Source: WTJD01 sp964225175 (lineage in GTDB: Bacteria > Pseudomonadota > Gammaproteobacteria > Xanthomonadales > SZUA-36). Taken from it: a stretch of DNA of 64,000 bases. The position numbers were made by a program, and so were the translations under genes. The notes beneath the pieces were generated by a model. That model had not been told where the DNA came from. It saw nothing but the letters and a program-made list of their open reading frames with translations, and did not search any database. Shown in pieces: positions 18,443-27,443 of this stretch; position 1 is the first letter of the stretch, and every line of letters begins with the position of its first letter. The stretch spans positions 47,663 through 111,662 of the forward strand of contig CAXQNK010000132.1 in assembly GCA_964225175.1 (NCBI GenBank), given 5' to 3'.

Positions 18443-19685
18443 AATCCGAGGTTACCCGCTGACTGCATTTGTTGTCTGCCTGTTCGCCTACACGACCGCA
18501 CAAATGGACCTGGCCCTGTTCGGTTATGCGATCCCGGCCATCCGCGAGGAGTTCGGTTTAAGCCTCACTGGCGTAATGAGCGTGGTGTCGAGCTCTTTCC
18601 TCATCGGTGGCGCGCTCATCGTCTGGCTGGGTTTGTGGACAGACCGCGTGGGGCGGCGTGGCATGTTCCAGTTGTCCCTGGTGGGCAGCTCCTTCCTGAT
18701 TGCCCTGCACAGCATCGTGCCCAACACCGTGAGCCTTGCGCTTCTGCGTGGGGGCAGCATCGCCGTCGGCGGGCTGTCCTACCCGGTGACGGGCGCCGTC
18801 ATCGCGGAGGAGTTCCCCGCTCGGTATCGCGGCATGTTCCTGGGTCTGTTGCAGATCGGCTATCCCCTGGGCTGGGCCCTGGCTTCCCTCTGGGCCGCCT
18901 GGCTGCTGAGTCAGCATGGCTGGCGGATGCTGTTCCTGGTCGGCCTGGTCAGCCTGCCTTACGTGTGGGTGGTCAGGCATTTCATTCGGGAACCCAAACG
19001 CTTCGAACAATCCGAGCACCAAGGAGCTGCCCGGCCCCGTTTGCGCGAGTTATGGGCACCTGGCGTGCGGCGACGCGCCATCTTGCTGTTTTGCGCCCAA
19101 TTCATGTTCGTGTGCGCCTATGCGGCTTCTATCTTTCTGTTCCCCAGCTTCTTACGAGAAGCCCGGGGCCTCGAAGCTTTTGATTTTTCGCTACTGATCG
19201 GTGCGGGCAATGCCATCGGCGTCCTGGGTTATATCCTGGCCGCGGTGACGGGTGAATTCCTGATGACGCGCCGCAATACAGTGGTGCTCTGGACGCTGAC
19301 AGGTGCCGTCCTCTTCCAGGTCCTGGTGTGGTGGGCCTCAGACTTTGGAGAAATGCTGCTGGCCTATGGCCTCATGAGCATGTTTTTCTATGGCAGCGCA
19401 GCGGTCAAGTTTGCCTACATGGCCGAGGTTTTCCCCACCCGGCTGCGCGCTACAGCAATGGCCACCTGTGGATCATTGGCAGTCACCCTGGGCTCGGCCC
19501 TCGGACCGCTGGGTGCCTCGGTTGCCATTGAGAGCTGGGGCTGGGACCTCGGATACTCCATCCTGATTGGTATACCCTTGGCAGTGGCCGGGCTGTTATA
19601 CCTGTTGCTTACGCCGATTCCCTCGGGACTCGAAGTCGAAGACGTAGAAGCCCTGCTGGCACAGCCCATGGGCGGGAGAACCTGA
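18432..19685 (+). CDS. MFS transporter
   Basis: 417 residues, about 12 transmembrane helices. The loop 2-3 signature is LGLWTDRVGRRGMFQLSLVG (about 65-84). EEFPARYRGMFLGLLQIGYPLGW resembles the sugar/organic-acid (AAHS-like) branch, as does the second-half motif AEVFPTRLRATAMATCGSL (about 331-349). The AAHS branch carries aromatic acids and similar anions with protons, so uptake of an aromatic or dicarboxylic compound is a reasonable guess. The stop overlaps the ATG of the next gene by one base (TGATG). Confidence 0.88.
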   Translation: MWREIRGYPLTAFVVCLFAYTTAQMDLALFGYAIPAIREEFGLSLTGVMSVVSSSFLIGGALIVWLGLWTDRVGRRGMFQLSLVGSSFLIALHSIVPNTVSLALLRGGSIAVGGLSYPVTGAVIAEEFPARYRGMFLGLLQIGYPLGWALASLWAAWLLSQHGWRMLFLVGLVSLPYVWVVRHFIREPKRFEQSEHQGAARPRLRELWAPGVRRRAILLFCAQFMFVCAYAASIFLFPSFLREARGLEAFDFSLLIGAGNAIGVLGYILAAVTGEFLMTRRNTVVLWTLTGAVLFQVLVWWASDFGEMLLAYGLMSMFFYGSAAVKFAYMAEVFPTRLRATAMATCGSLAVTLGSALGPLGASVAIESWGWDLGYSILIGIPLAVAGLLYLLLTPIPSGLEVEDVEALLAQPMGGRT

Positions 19686-20656
19686 TGAGAGGATATATCG
19701 TTCGTGAATTTGGAGGTCCGGAGACCATGTTACTCGAGGACCTGCCAATCCCATCACCCGGCCCCGGCCAGATCCTCGTGGACATTCATGCCAGCGGCAT
19801 GAATTTCGCGGAAACCAGGATGCGCGCGGGCACTTACAGCGGACAACCTCTGCCCTTCGTGATGGGAATGGAGGGTGCCGGCGTGGTGCGCGCACTTGGC
19901 CCCGGAACAGAAGGCTTCGAAGTGGGCCAGCGCGTTTTCGGACGGGCTCGTGGCTGCCATGCCCAACAGGTCGTTTTTGACTCGGAACACCTCATGCCCT
20001 TGCCAGACAACCTGTCGTTTGTCGAAGGTGCGGCGATACCGGTCGGCTGGTTGACCGCCTGGCACGCCCTGCATACCGTTGCCGGAATCCAGTCGGGTCA
20101 GAAAGTGCTTATCGAAGCCGCCGGCGGCAGCGTGGGCAGCGCGGCTTTGCAGATTGCCGCCCAGGCAGGCTGCTGGACTGCCGCTACCGCCAGCAGCGAT
20201 GCCAAACTCGACAGGGCCCGGGGGCTGGGTGCCGACCTGCTGATCAACTACACTCAGGAATCCGTCTCTGAGAAGGTCCTCGAGGCCACCGATGAGTCCG
20301 GTGTTGATATAGGACTGATGACCATCGGCGAGGCCACGGCCCAGCAATTGCTCGACAGCATGGGCATGGACGGCAAGGTGGTCATGTTTGGCAGCACAGG
20401 CGGCAAGGACATCTGTTTTAACCTGTCCATCGGCATTCTCAACATCCAACTGCTGTCGATGAGCATCTCCACCAGCCCAGCGTTCGTGCCCGTGAGCATG
20501 GCCAGTTTCCGAGAGCAGGCCCTGCCCCTGTTTGCCGATGGCAGCTACCTGCCGGTGGTCGATACCGTCCTGCCCCTCAAGGCACTGGTTCGCGCGCATG
20601 AGATGATCGATGAGCACAAACATTTTGGAAAAATCATTCTTGAGGTCAAACAATGA
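19685..20656 (+). CDS. zinc-free MDR oxidoreductase (quinone reductase family)
   Basis: 323 residues. N-terminal MRGYIVREFGGPETMLLEDLPIPSPGPGQILV is typical of quinone oxidoreductases. Next come MNFAETRMRAGTY (about 39), GMEGAGVVRALGPGTEGF (about 60) and the NADPH-binding AAGGSVGSAALQIAAQAG (about 143-160). It ends HFGKIILEV. No zinc ligands are present. It is likely to be an NADPH-dependent enoyl or quinone reductase. It overlaps the neighbouring genes at both ends by one and four bases, so translation is coupled within the operon. Confidence 0.88.
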   Translation: MRGYIVREFGGPETMLLEDLPIPSPGPGQILVDIHASGMNFAETRMRAGTYSGQPLPFVMGMEGAGVVRALGPGTEGFEVGQRVFGRARGCHAQQVVFDSEHLMPLPDNLSFVEGAAIPVGWLTAWHALHTVAGIQSGQKVLIEAAGGSVGSAALQIAAQAGCWTAATASSDAKLDRARGLGADLLINYTQESVSEKVLEATDESGVDIGLMTIGEATAQQLLDSMGMDGKVVMFGSTGGKDICFNLSIGILNIQLLSMSISTSPAFVPVSMASFREQALPLFADGSYLPVVDTVLPLKALVRAHEMIDEHKHFGKIILEVKQ

Positions 20657-21270
20657 ACACCCGATCCTGCATTGCAGCCCTGAGTGTCCTTCTGCTGTGC
20701 GCCCCAATCATGGCCGGGGCACAAATCCTGACCGCTTGCGACTGGGAAGTCGGGCACCCCTCTGATCCCCATCTCGTCGGCCCGGGAAAATCATCCAGTG
20801 ACGTCGACACGGTCAAAGCCATGGCGGCCTGTCGGGAGGCCCTCGAGGCCGACCCTGATAACCCGCGGTTTCATTACCAAATGGGACGGGCCCTGGTCTA
20901 TCACGCCAATCGAACCGATGGTTCGCTGGACGAAGGCATGAAACACCTCGCCATCTCCGCAGAGGCGGGCTACACCCAGGCCATGTTCGTGTATGCACTG
21001 ATGCTCAAATCACAGGGTGAGCGCTGCGCACTCGAGCCCTGGACCCGCCGGGCAGCCGACGACGGCCTGAAGGCCGCCCGCATCGCCTACCTGGATAATT
21101 GGGTCACCGGTCTGTGGGAAGAATGCCGTGGCACCGCTGGACCCGACCAACTGCAGGCGGATCTTGCGGCGGTCAGTGTCCAGGTGACAGGCTATTACGA
21201 AAACCTCTTGTTCGGAGCGCTGAAACGCGAACTGAATCGCAAATTGAATGCAGGAGACAGTGATGAATAA
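20653..21270 (+). CDS. exported TPR/Sel1-like repeat protein, copy 2
   Basis: 205 residues with a clear signal peptide (CIAALSVLLLCAPIMAGAQ, about 5-23). The core AMAACREALEADPDNPRFHYQMGRALVYHA is paralogous to that of the product at 10814-11470. A Sel1-like helix follows (EGMKHLAISAEAGYTQAMFVYALML). Several Cys residues (TACDWE, ERCALEP, EECRGT) may form disulfides in the periplasm. As with the first copy, the next gene encodes a VOC protein (8-bp overlap). Function unknown; a partner or scaffold role is inferred from the repeated arrangement. Confidence 0.72.
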   Translation: MNTRSCIAALSVLLLCAPIMAGAQILTACDWEVGHPSDPHLVGPGKSSSDVDTVKAMAACREALEADPDNPRFHYQMGRALVYHANRTDGSLDEGMKHLAISAEAGYTQAMFVYALMLKSQGERCALEPWTRRAADDGLKAARIAYLDNWVTGLWEECRGTAGPDQLQADLAAVSVQVTGYYENLLFGALKRELNRKLNAGDSDE

Positions 21271-22303
21271 TTCCATGCTTTGGGGTTTGAGCGGTCTCAT
21301 TCTGATGTTCGCTCTCGAGGGCAAGACAGACGATGTGACGCCAGTCACCACGCGGGGCTGGCAGGAAGCCGTGGTCAGCGTGAGTGATATCGACGTAAGT
21401 GCCCGATTTTTCAGAGAAATAGGCGGTTACGAGGAGAAATGGCGCGGCCCCATCGACGCCCGCGAGCTCGCAGCCTGGGGGCTGCCTCCCGGGGCCAGCG
21501 GAGAAGGTTTGCTGCTGGGCCCTGCCGGTCAGGACACCAGCTTGCTGCGCTTGCTGCGGTTTGACCATGCAGGCCGCAAGGAACCGATGCGGCCCGGCGC
21601 CCGCGCCTGGGACACGGGTTGTTACTTCAGCCTGATGATACGCATGAAAGACATGCAGGCCATCTATGACGATGCCATCGCCATGGGCTGGTGGACAGAA
21701 ACCCCCATCACATCGCTTTCGTTCGGCACATCAAAGCTGAACGTCATGGTGTTCCGGGGTCCTGATGGCGTCCAGGTCCAGGGTTATGAACGGCTTGCGC
21801 CGCCCCTGCCCGAGAGCATCCCCGATTTCGAACGATTGACCGCACCATTCAACATGATGCAGATGGTTCGTGACCGTGACGCGTCCTATGATTTCTATAC
21901 CCAGGTTCTGGGCTTTGACACATTCTACAAGGGCAAACCTTTCGTGGCTATGGAACCCCAATTCACACCCCTGGGCATCCCGCTGAACCTGACCACCTCG
22001 GTGCCTTACCGGGCGGGCATCGTCTATCCGGTTCCGGGTGAATTCGGACGCATGGAGACCATCGAAATCATGGGGCTGGACGGTCGCGATCACTCCGGCA
22101 GGTGCGGTGCACCCAACCTCGGCATACTCGCAGTCAGGTTCGAGGTGGATGTCCTGGATGATGCGCTGAAAACCATTACATCGAGGGGCTGGGAAGTGAC
22201 CCTCCCCACCCAGGAATTTGAATTGGCACCCTACGGGCTGTTACGCGCCTTCGGCATTGCAACGCCCGATGGTGCATTGATCCAGATGTACGAACAGCCA
22301 TGA
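21263..22303 (+). CDS. exported two-domain VOC-family protein
   Basis: 346 residues from ATG 21263, preceded by AGGAGA at about 5 bases; the upstream in-frame candidate at 21248 is less well placed. A short N-terminal hydrophobic segment (SMLWGLSGLILMFALEG, about 4-20) suggests export or anchoring. The two VOC units are WQEAVVSVSDIDVSARFFREIGGYEEKW (about 33-60) and FNMMQMVRDRDASYDFYTQVLGFDTFY (about 194-220). The closing strand is GIATPDGALIQMYEQ. It overlaps the TPR gene by 8 bp and the FAD oxidase gene by 4 bp. Confidence 0.75.
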   Translation: MNNSMLWGLSGLILMFALEGKTDDVTPVTTRGWQEAVVSVSDIDVSARFFREIGGYEEKWRGPIDARELAAWGLPPGASGEGLLLGPAGQDTSLLRLLRFDHAGRKEPMRPGARAWDTGCYFSLMIRMKDMQAIYDDAIAMGWWTETPITSLSFGTSKLNVMVFRGPDGVQVQGYERLAPPLPESIPDFERLTAPFNMMQMVRDRDASYDFYTQVLGFDTFYKGKPFVAMEPQFTPLGIPLNLTTSVPYRAGIVYPVPGEFGRMETIEIMGLDGRDHSGRCGAPNLGILAVRFEVDVLDDALKTITSRGWEVTLPTQEFELAPYGLLRAFGIATPDGALIQMYEQP

Positions 22304-23889
22304 GCGCGGCGATAGGCAGGGATACGCTTGCCGTTCGACTGACCGAACTGCTCGGCGCGGAATCGGTAATCACTGAAGCAGAAGAGCTCGCCTTTTATTC
22401 TGCCGACGTCTACACCCGCGGCGTGACCGCTGCCTTGGCGATTCGCCCGCAAGATCGTGCCTCATTGCCGGCCGCCATCAAGGCAGCCACTGAGCGCGGG
22501 TATGCCATCGTGACTCGCGGCGGCGGGATGTCCTACACAGGAGGCTACTTGCCACGACAGCCCAGGACCCTGCTGGTGGATCTTTCCGCCCTGAACAAAA
22601 TCATAGAGATCAATGCACAGGACATGGTGATCACGGTCGAGGCAGGCGTCACCTGGAAACAGATCTGGGACGCTCTGCGCCCCCAGGGGCTGCGCCTGCC
22701 TTTTTTCGGGACATTCTCAGGCAGCCGTGCGACCGTGGGTGGTGGACTGTCCAATGGCGCTCTGTTCATGGGAACCGCCCGTCATGGCACCGCCGCTGAA
22801 ATTGTGCTCGGCATGGAGATCATCAGCGCCGATGGCACCCTGATCCGAACCGGGCAATCGGCGTTTCACAACGGACGCCCGGGTTTCAGAAACTACGGGC
22901 CCGACCTGACCGGTCTTTTCGTCCACGACGCCGGCACGCTGGGCGTGAAGACCCTGGCGAGCCTGCGCCTGATGAAGCAGCCTCAAGCCCAGGACTTCGC
23001 CTCGTTTGCGTTCCATAAAGCCGAGACCGCGACAGCGACGCTCTCAGACCTTGCGCGAAGCGGCCTGGCCGAAGAAGCCTATATTTTTGATCCTGCGACC
23101 ACGCGTCGCAGTCTCGACCCGGCAACGCTCAAGCGTGATCTTGAGCGTCTCGGCGCCGTGATTCGAGAGCAGGGCGCACTGGGTCGTGGCCTCCGCGAGG
23201 GCGCACGGATGATCAAGGCGGGCCGTGGATTCGCAGCCAGTGACATGCATACCCTTCATTTTGTCTGTGCCGGCAGGTCAAGGGACGCCGCCCGGGCAGA
23301 TCTCGAGGCCGGACGTGAACTGGCCCTGGCGGCGGGCGGCATGGAAATCGCCAACACCATTCCCAAAGCCGCGCGAGCCAATCCCTTCGAGCCGCTGAAC
23401 GGCATACTCGGCAGCCAGGGTGAGCGCTGGGCCGCCCTGAATGCCAAGGTACCGCATTCCGATGCAGGAAGGCTGATCAAGGCCACTGAGCAGCTGCTGG
23501 CGCCCTACTCTGAGACAATGACGCAACATGGCGTAACGTTGAGTTTCCTGTTCATTGCCATAAATAATCACATTTTCAGCTATGAGCCGGTGCTGCGGTG
23601 GTTCGATGAGTGGTTGCCCGTCCACAAACGCACGCCGGAGCCCGAGCATCTCGCGCGGCTCAAGGAGCCGTCGCCAGACCCGGCGGCGCGCGCACTGGTG
23701 GATGAAATCCGTTCCAGGATCGTGTCGCTGTTCGCGGAATTCGGAGCAGCAAGCAACCAGATCGGCAAGACCTATCCGCACCTGTCCTCGCTCAACCCGG
23801 CAAGTCGCGGTCTGCTGCGCGCAATCAAATCCGAACTGGACCCGAACGGCCTGATGAACCCCGGCGCACTGGGCGATTTCTCGTCTTGA
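22300..23889 (+). CDS. FAD-linked oxidase of the VAO/GlcD type
   Basis: 529 residues. The PCMH-type FAD-binding domain spans about 25-230: ALAIRPQDRASLPAAIKAATERGYAIVTRGGGMSYTGG, then VEAGVTWKQIWDAL, then TVGGGLSNGALFMGTARHGT and GMEIISADGTLIRTG. The C-terminal substrate/cap domain ends DPNGLMNPGALGDF, as in GlcD and vanillyl-alcohol oxidase relatives. Enzymes of this group oxidise 2-hydroxy acids or benzylic alcohols/phenols. It is cytoplasmic, with no signal peptide. The gene overlaps the VOC gene before it and, by a TTGA, the amidohydrolase gene after it. Confidence 0.88.
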   Translation: MSAAIGRDTLAVRLTELLGAESVITEAEELAFYSADVYTRGVTAALAIRPQDRASLPAAIKAATERGYAIVTRGGGMSYTGGYLPRQPRTLLVDLSALNKIIEINAQDMVITVEAGVTWKQIWDALRPQGLRLPFFGTFSGSRATVGGGLSNGALFMGTARHGTAAEIVLGMEIISADGTLIRTGQSAFHNGRPGFRNYGPDLTGLFVHDAGTLGVKTLASLRLMKQPQAQDFASFAFHKAETATATLSDLARSGLAEEAYIFDPATTRRSLDPATLKRDLERLGAVIREQGALGRGLREGARMIKAGRGFAASDMHTLHFVCAGRSRDAARADLEAGRELALAAGGMEIANTIPKAARANPFEPLNGILGSQGERWAALNAKVPHSDAGRLIKATEQLLAPYSETMTQHGVTLSFLFIAINNHIFSYEPVLRWFDEWLPVHKRTPEPEHLARLKEPSPDPAARALVDEIRSRIVSLFAEFGAASNQIGKTYPHLSSLNPASRGLLRAIKSELDPNGLMNPGALGDFSS

Positions 23890-25319
23890 TCAGGCCTGTC
23901 CTCTTACTGGGTGCGGCACTGTCAGCCCCCGCATTGGCCGAGCCCCTCGTGATCGACCATGTCACCCTCATCGACGCCGCCCACGGCGAACGCCGCAGCA
24001 TGCAAGTCATCATCGAAGGCGACCGCATCACGGCCGTCCGACCCGCCAGTTCGGGCGGCGGCCCGGAAGAGCATTATCTCATTCCAGGGCTTTGGGATGC
24101 ACATGTGCACATCACAGAATCAAGTTCGATGGGGCAACTCATGCTCAATCACTTTCTCGCCACGGGGATCACGTCGGTTCGCGATACCGGCGGCTTGCTG
24201 GAACCCAGCCGCGCATGGAAAGAGCAAATCGCCAAGGACCCGCTCGCCTATCCGGAGGTCTACATGGCAGGCCCGTTACTTGATGGCGAGATGGCGGTTT
24301 ATGACGGACACTCCGAGAGCTACCCGCACTCGTCCCGATCACTGCTCAGCGCCGAGGAGGCCGAACAGGCCGTCGACGAAATCGCAGCGGCCGGCATGGA
24401 TTTTGTGAAAGCCTACGAGATGATCACGCCCGAAGTGTTCGAAGCGATCATGGCGGGCGCACAGAGGCATGAATTGGCGGTTGCCGGACATATTCCACTC
24501 GCCATGGATGCCGTCACGGTATCACGGCAGGGCCTCGACAGTATTGAGCACCTGCGCAATGTTGAGATCAGTTGCTCACCGGACGAACGCAGAATGATCG
24601 ACGAGCGACGCACCTGGCTTGAGCGTCCGGAGCAACAATTCGGCAGCGATTTAAGGATGCAGGCACACCGGGCACACCGCAATAGAGCCGCACAGGACCA
24701 TGATTGGCAGCGGTGCGTGGAGGTTCTGGCAATCCACAAGGCCAATGGCACGCTGCATACGCCAACCTACGCATTGATGCTGGCCGTTTATGAGCCATTC
24801 CACCACACAGCGCAGTGGCACCAGACATTCGCGGACTTTCCCGGGCCGCTGCGGCTCAAATGGCAGGAACAATCCATGGCGCGCAAAGCCTGGGCCGACT
24901 CATTCGTGCCCACAATGGAGGGCCTCCAAGCCTATCTCGCCTGGGTCAAGAAGGTCATTGCCCACCTGGCCAATGATTCGATGTTAATGGCGGGAACCGA
25001 TACGCCTCTGTGACTGATGACCCCCGGTTACAGCCTGCACAAGGAGCTGGAGGCGCTGGTGACTGCCGGACTCACGCCTTTGCAAGCCCTGGAGGCGGCG
25101 ACGCTGACACCCGCACGCTTTTTCGGGCTGGAGGCAGAATCCGGATCGATTGCACCCGGCCAGCGCGCCAACCTGGTGCTGCTGCGTTCCAACCCCCTGG
25201 AAGATATCCGCAATACCCGTGACATCGAGACGGTTGTGCGCGGCGGCAAGGTTTATGATCGCATTGCGCTCGACGCGCTGCTCGCACAAACGCGCGAAAT
25301 GGCGTGGCCTGAACCTTAA
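23886..25319 (+). pseudogene. exported amidohydrolase interrupted by in-frame TGA
   Basis: The TTG start at 23886 overlaps the previous stop by 4 bases; a signal peptide (PVLLLGAALSAPALA) follows. The metal-dependent amidohydrolase motifs are intact: GLWDAHVHI (H-x-H), DFVKAYEMITPEVFEAI (Lys), VAGHIPLAMDAV (His), SIEHLRN (His) and AGTDTP (Asp). Three codons after DTP the frame meets TGA (25011-25013) and then continues in the same frame as LMTPGYSLHKELEALVTAGLTPLQALEAAT to 25317, exactly the sequence expected after DTP in this family. So a single substitution, not a frameshift, splits the gene 375 codons from the start, with 101 more downstream. Imidazolonepropionase/Xaa-Pro-type members hydrolyse cyclic or peptide-like amides. 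It may be recently inactivated, or the base may be a sequencing error. Confidence 0.85.
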
Positions 25320-26068
25320 GAATCGCCCGGGTGGCGTTCGAGAGACATCAGTTCGTAGTGCGTCATCATGTAGCCCGTGACCTGTGCCTTGAGCAGAATA
25401 AAATCCCCGTCCGCGGTGACCCAGACTTCATAGGGCGGATGCTCTCCCGTCTCGTTGGAGCCCGGGCGATTGCTGTCGCGCTCTCCATAACAGAAATGCC
25501 AGGCGTCGAAGCTTCCGGCACCCACGGTGACGCGGTCTTCACCAATGAATTCGATTTTCATGCCGGGTTCGTGCCAGACCAGGGAAGGCCCGGTAGCGCC
25601 CCGATGATCGAGAGAAGACATCAGAAAACGATCATAGACCTGCACGCAAGGCCCCTGGGAGCGATCGACTGAATGAAGATGCCACGCATCACCCTGGATC
25701 GGATGAGTGCCAAAAATCGGCACAGGATGATCGTACTCCACCCGTTCGGAGAAACGGCCGCGATCTTTGTTCCAACCCTCACATTCTGCATATCGATCCT
25801 CGAAGCGGAACCAGCTGCTGCCGAGAGTTTCATCAGCGACAGACAAACGCAGAAAAGCATCGCGGGTGATCCAGTCAGCATCGACTGTCAGCGTGACGTC
25901 ACGCATGACATTGGGTGCGTCATCGATTTCACAATGCGCCCTGAGCGTGCGGCGCCCATCACCATGCTTTGTGATCATGAAATGTTCCCTGCCCCGCTCC
26001 TGTCCCTCGCGGCCGGGCTTTTTGCTGGTGTAGTGAATGTGCCCTGTGATGGTCTGGTGAGGTCGCAT
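25316..26068 (-). CDS. DUF3108-like hypothetical protein, copy 1
   Basis: 250 residues from ATG 26068 (MRPHQTITGHIHYT), chosen over an in-frame extension to 26170 because the paralogue at 27444-28133 aligns from about this point. No signal peptide or membrane segment. The pair shares DGRR-LRA-CE, MR-VTL-VD--W--R-A, a central Q-DAW motif, and C-terminal YELVSLER/YELMSLER. The beta-strand-rich pattern resembles DUF3108-type lipid- or ligand-binding barrels, but this is only a fold-level guess. It is convergent with the amidohydrolase (4-bp overlap) and divergent from the MFS gene at 26173. Confidence 0.65.
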   Translation of the reverse strand: MRPHQTITGHIHYTSKKPGREGQERGREHFMITKHGDGRRTLRAHCEIDDAPNVMRDVTLTVDADWITRDAFLRLSVADETLGSSWFRFEDRYAECEGWNKDRGRFSERVEYDHPVPIFGTHPIQGDAWHLHSVDRSQGPCVQVYDRFLMSSLDHRGATGPSLVWHEPGMKIEFIGEDRVTVGAGSFDAWHFCYGERDSNRPGSNETGEHPPYEVWVTADGDFILLKAQVTGYMMTHYELMSLERHPGDS

Positions 26069-26172
26069 TGCCTGACTCCTCTGATCGGGATTGCCGGGGG
26101 CCGGGAAACCCCTTATGGTGATTTTAACCGAAGCCCGGCCGCTGCGGATGGCCCAGAGGAGCATTTCCACAT

Positions 26173-27426
26173 ATGAAACGTTTCGACAAACCCTTTTACG
26201 GGTGGTGGATTACCTCGATCGGTGTGCTGGGCAATGCGCTCCAGGGTGGCTTCATTTTCTGGAGCATGGGCATCTACACCTCGACCTTCGAGGACGAATT
26301 TCAAGCGCCCAGGGCCCAGATCAACTTGATAGAAACATTTCTCTCGGTCTGCACAAACCTGCTCTCACCGATTTTCGGCATCCTGATCGATCGCTGGTCC
26401 CCACGACACCTGATGGCCATCGGCGTTGCCTCACTCGCGTTGGGGCTCATTATCCTCAGCCAGGCCGGTACGCTGGTGAGCGTCTGGTTCGCCTGGGCGA
26501 CGCTGGTGCCACTGGGCGCCCTGGGTCTTGGTGTCCTGCCCAGCTCAGCGCTGATCAGTCGCTGGTTTCGGCGCCGCCGGGGCCTCGCACTTGGCTTATC
26601 CGTCACGGGCAGCTCGATCGGTGGTGCGCTGGTGCCTCCGCTGATGACCTGGATGTTCATGTCTCTTGGTTGGCGGTATGCCTTGCTGTACTCGGGCATC
26701 GCCTTGCTGGTGTTCGTGCCCGTGTTTCTGCGCATCCTGGTCAACGAACCTGAGGACATTGGGCTACAAGCTGAGCCGGACAACCCCAACCCGGAGAAGC
26801 GCGTCAGCGCCGTTGATAATCGTGAATGGACCATCCCGCAAATGCTCAAAACCAGTAGTTTCTGGTGGCAGACGATCATCTCCGCCTCGCTACTGGCCGT
26901 CACCCTGGGCACCCTGGCCAATTTGAGCCTGCACGCAAAAGACCTGGATGTCACCGGTCAGCGCGCCGCCTTGCTGTACTCGATCATCGCTTTCTGCTCA
27001 TTCGGCAGCAAAGTGGTGATGGGCGCGCTGATCGATCGTATCGGCGTCAAGCTCACGGGCGCGCTCTCCGCCTCTCTGCTCATCATCGCCATGATGCTCC
27101 TGCTGAGTTTCAAAGACTTTTCCGGGCTGGTCATTGGCAGCGTTGCGATCGGGCTGGGCTTTGGCGGTGTCATGCCGATCTGGACCAACATGCCCGCAAG
27201 AACCTTTGGTGCGCGCAGCATGGGGCGGGCACTCGGCGTGATGAATCCCTTGCATATCCCGTTCACCGGCGCCAGTGCACCGCTGGCCGGTTACATCAGC
27301 GACACCACGGGCAGCTACGACCTCGTATTTATCGTTTACTCGGGTTTATGCGTGCTCGCCCTGTTCGGATTATGGATGCTGCGTATGCCCGGTACCGGAG
27401 AGCACAAGGCGGCTCGCGGCAACTGA
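26173..27426 (+). CDS. MFS transporter (oxalate/formate antiporter-like)
   Basis: 417 residues, about 12 helices. N-terminal FYGWWITSIGVLGNAL and loop 2-3 PIFGILIDRWSPRHLMAIGV (about 57-76) resemble the monocarboxylate or oxalate-formate branch; a long central loop (EPEDIGLQAEPDNPNPEKRVS) separates the halves. GAGGAG lies 11 bases upstream of the ATG. Flanked on both sides by minus-strand DUF3108-like paralogues, so it is a single-gene rightward unit. This is the only divergent pair of the island without the AT-rich palindrome. Confidence 0.88.
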   Translation: MKRFDKPFYGWWITSIGVLGNALQGGFIFWSMGIYTSTFEDEFQAPRAQINLIETFLSVCTNLLSPIFGILIDRWSPRHLMAIGVASLALGLIILSQAGTLVSVWFAWATLVPLGALGLGVLPSSALISRWFRRRRGLALGLSVTGSSIGGALVPPLMTWMFMSLGWRYALLYSGIALLVFVPVFLRILVNEPEDIGLQAEPDNPNPEKRVSAVDNREWTIPQMLKTSSFWWQTIISASLLAVTLGTLANLSLHAKDLDVTGQRAALLYSIIAFCSFGSKVVMGALIDRIGVKLTGALSASLLIIAMMLLLSFKDFSGLVIGSVAIGLGFGGVMPIWTNMPARTFGARSMGRALGVMNPLHIPFTGASAPLAGYISDTTGSYDLVFIVYSGLCVLALFGLWMLRMPGTGEHKAARGN

Positions 27427-27443
27427 CCTTTATCGCTTGAGCG

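Noticed and set aside
19690..19703. GGATATATCGTTC resembling the operator core
   Set aside because: Only the GATATATC centre matches; the flanking half-site bases fail (about 9-10 of 18). It lies in the first codons of an MDR gene inside an operon.
19754..20707. 317-codon open frame on the minus strand opposite the MDR gene at 19685
   Set aside because: Mirror-frame artefact of a high-GC gene; the plus-strand frame has family motifs and coupled overlaps with its neighbours.
25011..25013. UGA as a selenocysteine codon in the amidohydrolase
   Set aside because: No convincing SECIS-like hairpin follows, the family does not use selenocysteine here, and xseA shows the same kind of interruption with UAG.
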